Source of the DNA: Ceratopteris richardii
Taxonomy: Eukaryota; Streptophyta; Polypodiopsida; Polypodiales; Pteridaceae
Direction of reading: 5' to 3'
Assembly: GCA_020310875.1 (NCBI GenBank)
Contig: CM035413.1
Span: 166,006,806-166,070,805 of the forward strand
Length of the DNA: 64,000 nt
The notes under the pieces were generated by a model, which saw nothing but the letters and a program-made list of their open reading frames with translations, was not told the origin of the DNA and did not search any database. This document shows, one piece after another, positions 59,661 to 64,000 of the stretch. Position numbers and translations under genes: made by a program. Positions within the stretch are counted from its first letter, which is position 1, and each line of letters begins with the position of its first letter.

Positions 59661-60330
59661 CCAAGCCACAATACCACGAACCGTAATATTTCTTTCCTTG
59701 ATGTTTTTCGATACATCAATGACATTAATACCTCTAAACCAGGAGGTAGAGGATTTCTAGAAACCTCTATTTGTAATTAATGAACAACAAGTCCATGACA
59801 TGTACGAGGTATATTAACATTATGGGAAAAATTATCATCATCATCATCATCGAGAAAGTATTCCTGTATATCAACAGTAATTTGATTTTGTAAATGAGGT
59901 TTTTAAATAAAATAATGACATTAATTTATATAAAAAATACATACCCAAGCATTATCACATTAACCAGGTGATGGTGCATGCTCAAAAGTACCATACTCTA
60001 CCTCATGTTCAATACATTCCAATCGTGGTCTTCAATACGTGCCATAACAAGAGTTACACCAACATATAATATGCTCTTGATAGTAAAATTCATCATAATT
60101 CCTATCAGAGGACACATGTGAAGTCGTTGCATGGGTAGGAGGTGGTGGAGTACCCTCTGATTGATCAAAATCTGATTATAATAAAAAACAAAAGAATATA
60201 TAAGTTATGTATCCATCAAATATATTTAAAATTAAATGTTTGATATACTTATAGTATATAGTCCTTGCACGATGAGGAGACGGTGGTGGAGTTCCATCTG
60301 ATTGATCAGAATCTACAAATAATGGTATTT
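59661..60330 (-). pseudogene. Upstream exons of the antisense CACTA gene (putative TNP2 N-terminus)
   Basis: Minus-strand pieces with plausible splice sites. About 60,313-60,252 encodes DSDQSDGTPPPSPHRA. About 60,170-59,947 encodes DFDQSEGTPPPPTH, then a Cys-containing HIICWCNSCYGTY, then ECIEHEVEYGTFEHAP with a stop in between. Near 59,858-59,770 lies an acidic LDDDDDDNFSHNVNIP string leading to CHGLVVH. The Cys pattern could be the zinc-binding N-terminal domain of TNP2 proteins, and position and strand fit, but the match is weak. A separate small gene is possible. The two SDQS-GTPPPP exons look like duplicates of each other. Confidence 0.4.
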
Positions 60331-61375
60331 CATATTAATAATCTGATTATTTACATACACAAAAAATTCACATATACATATTTACACATACCCACATATT
60401 CACATATACACATTTACACATACACATATTCACATATTCACATATTCACATATACACAAATGCACATTATTGTGGGATAAATGCATGTATTTTGTATGAA
60501 TGAGTGTATATGCATGCATGTGTGTGTACGTATATATGTGGATATGTATATGTGTGTTTATGTTATTTGTATGTATATGTGCATATGTATGCATATATGT
60601 CTGCGTATATGTATTATGTTTTTTTTCTGTTTGAGATTAAATTAACAGGAGATATTATATGGTGGAAAAAAATAAGAGGCGACCTAACATACCACCTGAG
60701 ACGTGGCAGTTTTTTTGTAGATAGCTACGTCTTCAGGAGTCATTTCCTCAGCAGAAGGTATACAAATTAATAGTTTATATTTATAATTTTCATATATTTT
60801 AGTATTTTTTTACATTTAATTTATGTATTTCTTTTTTCTAGGCTACTGCAAAGAAGAGAGTGGAGTTGGGCCACACATCACACCTAGGCCAAATGGGCCA
60901 TCATGGTTTTGTAGCTAGATTTGTAAGTATATATTTTATTTTAGTTAAAATGCAAGCAACTAATCTTTTTTATTTGTTTCAATGCAGTGAAAGGATTATG
61001 GCCGATATCCTACGAAACATGAGATCGAGTGTGCTACAGATTTTGGATATCGGCGTTTGAGCGAGTATATGCGAGATCATCCGTATGCCTTTGTGAGTAT
61101 TATTAAATTTTATATAATTATTTTATTTTTATGAATGGTTTAAATGTTTTACTTATTTATGTTTGTTATATGTAATACAGGAGTATTATGGAGAGGAAGA
61201 TATGGATGAGGTGGAGAGACAGACACAGGAGGGACGATCTCGATCGTCACAGGGTGATCATGATGATGAGGATGAGGATGATCAGGATGATCAGGATGAT
61301 CATGATGCTGTTGCTGATGATGATGATCATGATGATGATGATTATGATTCTAGTTGATTATGACATTGGATTATA

Positions 61376-63403
61376 TGTATTTACATTGATATATATAAGT
61401 ACAAAGGGAGACAAAATTCAAGAAGCACAATGAGGGGAATATAGAAGCAGAAGTGAATCAAAGGATAGAGGAGGTACTCCTTGATTTGGGTCATAAAAAA
61501 GATCAAACAGATCCAGATAATCAAGAAAGGGAAGTGGAAGCAGATTTTATGAATATAGATGAACACGTGATGGAAGGAAAGGAGCAGCACTTGAATGGTC
61601 AAATAGGAAATCAAGTGGAGAGGGAATCAGTGTTATTACAGAAAAAAGAAGTCCAGGAAGAGGATTTACAAGTTATTCAGCAGAAACAAAAGGAAATTGA
61701 TGTAAAGGAGGTAGAAACAATAGAAGAAGAAACTGACACTAGGAAGGGAGAGAATCAAGTAAGAACAAATACCTAAGGATCTCAGATCTGCTTGTAAAAT
61801 CATCATGAATAACATAGAGCAGTTTAGACCTTCTAGCAAAAATATGATTATATCAGGAATGGTTGCTGAATCAAAATTTGTAAAAGGAAGCAGAATTATT
61901 ACTGAGCAGAAGAAAGAAAAAGAACAGTTAGAGGATCAGATAAGAGTAGTACAGGAAAAGAATGAAATTTTGACAGAAAGATTATTTTCACTGGAAGCAC
62001 AGGAAGTTCAAAGTTAGAACAAAATCCAATTCCTTGAGACTAAATGTACTAAACAGTTGGAGCATAGCAATAAGGTAGAAATGGAATTGAAGAAATTAGA
62101 AGGCAAGTTTAGAACACTCCAGAGCTCATATCAGATAATGGTCAAAGCCAATGAGGACATGAATAGGTTATTGATGGAGGAAGGACAAATGAAAGGTGAA
62201 AGTCAGACTGCACAAATGGTTCAGGAAGAAATAGAAACAATGAATAAAGAAATTCAAAGGTTGTAGGAAGAACATAAAGAAGCCAAGGAAATGGAAAAAC
62301 AAGCTACCGTGCATGCTGCTAGTGCCATGAGGCGGCATAACAAATTACATCTGGATATAGAAAAAGAAAGGAGTGAATGGAGATCACAGAGAGAATTGTT
62401 GGTATCTCAGAATTAGGAATTAATGATGGTGGTTAAAGAGTTAACGAAAAATTTAGAATTTCAACAAGGAAAAGTTGAGGAACAAGTAGTGATCACCCAA
62501 GCAAGGGAACATGAAGTAGGAGAAGATAATAGATTTCAGGATTTTTGTGAGAAAGAAGACAAAAATGTTGAAGATTATTCAAATGAATTTGTACAAATGC
62601 TTCTGACAAATAGGGAATCAAGGATGGAGTTCATAAGGAAGATGCATGATGAATATGAAGATCAAATTGTAAAGTTTGCTCTGAAGAATGGAGTAAATCC
62701 AGATCAACATCATTGGGCAGCAGATGGTTTAGGAATATCTTTTTGTATGATTCTGGAAAGTGTCAAGAATTATCAGACTACACGAGTAGGACTACCACCG
62801 AATAAACATTTGGAGTATGAAGAAGATATGAATGTCACTAAAGAATTATTTGAAAAAGCTAACCCTAAATGGAGGAATAGATGGTTGGATGTCAACAAGG
62901 AATGCAGAAAGATCTAGAAGGAAGCACCATTGCAATTAAAGATAAATCCAGCCTATTGCTCGGTAGCTAGAAGAATGGAGTGGACACTATTTTGGGAAAG
63001 AAGAAATGCAGGACAAATTCCAACAAAATGGCTGAACTTTCCAAAGATTACAGGACCAAAAGCAGGATCTTGGCCAACCAAGAAATATATGATTGATACA
63101 GCAGAATCTGCCATATCCACATATAAAGATGTGAATGATTGTGCCTATATATTATTAGTCAGAATCATGTGACTTATAATGGCGTGTATAGAAACCTTTA
63201 CAGATACAAAAGCGAGAACCCTTAATTATATAGGATCTACAGATGCTCTACTTTTTTATCTAAGTGAAACTCCAGATAGAATCGGTTTAATGGCATATTA
63301 CAGCAAAACTATATTTTTGGGAAGTCATTACCTTCAAATCTTTGAAGATGCTTTTAATTATGGGTTCTTTGAACGGGAATCTGAAATTTTTGGAAATCTG
63401 TGA
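61376..63403 (+). pseudogene. Long broken ORF with coiled coil, unknown family (possible 3' ORF of F)
   Basis: I do not recognise this protein. One frame is open from about 61,402 to 61,776. A frame change near 61,770 leads to a second frame that holds to 63,403, with stops at 62,015 (TAG), 62,264 (TAG), 62,414 (TAG), 62,915 (TAG) and 63,170 (TGA). The N-terminal half is Glu/Lys/Gln-rich and heptad-like (for example EQKKEKEQLEDQIRVVQEKN, ETMNKEIQRL), predicting a long coiled coil. From about 62,560 it becomes globular: NRESRMEFIRKMHDEYEDQI, HHWAADGLGISFCMI, NPKWRNRWLDVNKE, MEWTLFWERRNAGQIPTKWL and YIGSTDALLFYLSETPDRIG. It lies just past the CACTA-1 gene on the same strand as gypsy F and has the same Lys/Glu-rich style. 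F origin is an inference. Confidence 0.6.
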
Positions 63404-64000
63404 GTAGTTACAAAATGAAGACTTACTGCATATGAAGTTGCATACACAGAATATTTCAAGAAAGATGTGATAGACAGACCAGAGGCAACAATCCAATGGA
63501 GAAAAGCTTTGTTTGGGATGGTGAATAATTTGAATGTCACAGAAAAGAAAAGTCATAATTTATTATCACATGTTTATCGAAGGAAGAAGAAATAAATGGA
63601 CTCACATTACTCTTTTGTCAGGATAATTTTTGTCAGGAGCCAAAAAGTCTTAGAGGGGAAGAATCTTAGAGGAAGCATTTTTTGAAGGAAATTATTTGTA
63701 ATTTGATATTTTTTGTAATTATATCTATTCAAACGATGTAAAAATTGGGAAGAGTCTTCCTCATGTATAGTAGAAGCATATGTATTTTTCTTAGAATTTT
63801 TGGAAGCTCTTTGATAGCATATTTTTAGACTAGAAGGTAGAAGGACCAAATTTCAAGTGTGAAAAAGGGACACTTGAAAAAGTATTAAAGATATTTTCTT
63901 CTATTTTTGAAGAGGTTGGTTGTATTATGTTGATGCTATCCAAGTAATGTGAAGAGCTTCCTTGTAGAAAATCGTGTTTCTACTTTTCATGATCTACTTC
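63404..64000 (+). other. 3' flank of the unknown ORF, possible retroelement tail
   Basis: Decayed coding sequence continues to about 63,594 (EVAYTEYFKKDVIDRPEATI, WRKALFGMVNNLNVTEKK). The rest is AT-rich. A purine run (AGAGGGGAAG near 63,652) resembles a polypurine tract, but I could not match what follows to any LTR in the window. The window ends inside it. Confidence 0.4.

Larger units (their letters stand above)
54713..60648. other. Large Ptta intron hosting antisense TNP2 and copia J
   Basis: Bounded by a donor (CACG/GTACGC at 54,712/54,713) and an acceptor (AATTAACAG at 60,640-60,648) that preserve reading phase. It holds short TATG/ACAT microsatellites at both ends (54.73-54.90 and 60.35-60.60 kb), the minus-strand TNP2 pseudogene, and a truncated copia within it. 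No CACTA or LTR terminus brackets the TNP2 segment inside the intron. Confidence 0.55.
54041..61357 (+). pseudogene. CACTA Ptta/En-Spm-type (Transposase_24) gene, seven exons
   Basis: Exons inferred from GT-AG sites with matching phase: 54,041-54,251; 54,317-54,508; 54,584-54,712; 60,649-60,757; 60,842-60,922; 60,988 (or 60,994)-61,092; 61,181-61,357. The first in-frame ATG is at 54,097. Exon 3 (ETEFGTGWSHKWCLKEMRTL) and exon 4 (RRPNIPPETWQFF), then ATAKKRVELGHTSHLGQMGH and GRYPTKHEIECATD, follow the order of the plant Ptta/TNPA-like domain thought to bind CACTA ends. The last exon is a strongly acidic Asp/Glu tail ending in TGA at 61,357. Broken points: a frame change at the 7-T run (60,710-60,716) in exon 4, and a TGA at the start of exon 6 unless the acceptor at 60,993 is used. 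The large intron between exons 3 and 4 contains the antisense TNP2 gene. Confidence 0.72.

Overview
The window looks like repeat-dense, AT-rich intergenic DNA from a large land-plant genome. Almost everything recognisable is transposon: Ty1/copia and Ty3/gypsy LTR retrotransposons, a CACTA (En/Spm) DNA transposon with GT-AG introns, a 5S-rRNA-derived fragment and long microsatellites. I recognise no host gene, tRNA gene or intact rRNA gene, and I cannot name the species. The copia proteins with TGGTATCAGAGC primer sites and the Ptta and TNP2 CACTA genes are typical of plants.

Layout. 1-3.9 kb: an LTR-like remnant, a TA/CA/TG microsatellite and gene-free DNA. 3.9-12.8 kb: an old minus-strand copia element (H) with 230-235 bp LTRs. 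Its middle is replaced by a plus-strand copia fragment, a small LTR with a primer site, a 5S-derived segment and a decayed plus-strand copia (G). 12.8-15.5 kb: gene-poor DNA ending in a GATA microsatellite that abuts a CACTA-type terminus (CACTA-2). 15.7-30.3 kb: a Ty3/gypsy element (F), with a minisatellite of hairpin-forming 28-bp units in front of gag. Its gag is split by copia element E, and E carries a solo LTR (K) in its leader. 30.3-61.4 kb: CACTA-1, inserted in F just after the RNase H domain.

CACTA-1 has a plus-strand Ptta-type gene. Its first intron is a roughly 3.4 kb microsatellite hit twice by copia elements: B, which carries C inside its left LTR, and D. Both B and D are flanked by ATACA target duplications. 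A later intron of about 5.9 kb contains a TNP2 transposase pseudogene on the opposite strand, itself split by a 5'-truncated copia (J). 61.4-64 kb: a long broken reading frame with coiled coil that I do not recognise, possibly an extra 3' ORF of F.

The deepest nest is F > CACTA-1 > B > C. Five insertions are bounded by matching LTRs or a solo LTR with 5-bp duplications: AATGT (E), ATACA (B), ACCTC (C), ATACA (D) and AGAGT/AGAGC (K, imperfect). C has a complete 1,384-codon gag-pol frame and is the only protein-coding unit here that looks intact. Other polyproteins are broken by premature stops, mostly TAG, and by frameshifts, as expected of silenced decaying elements. F's integrase and LTRs and CACTA-1's right end were not found.
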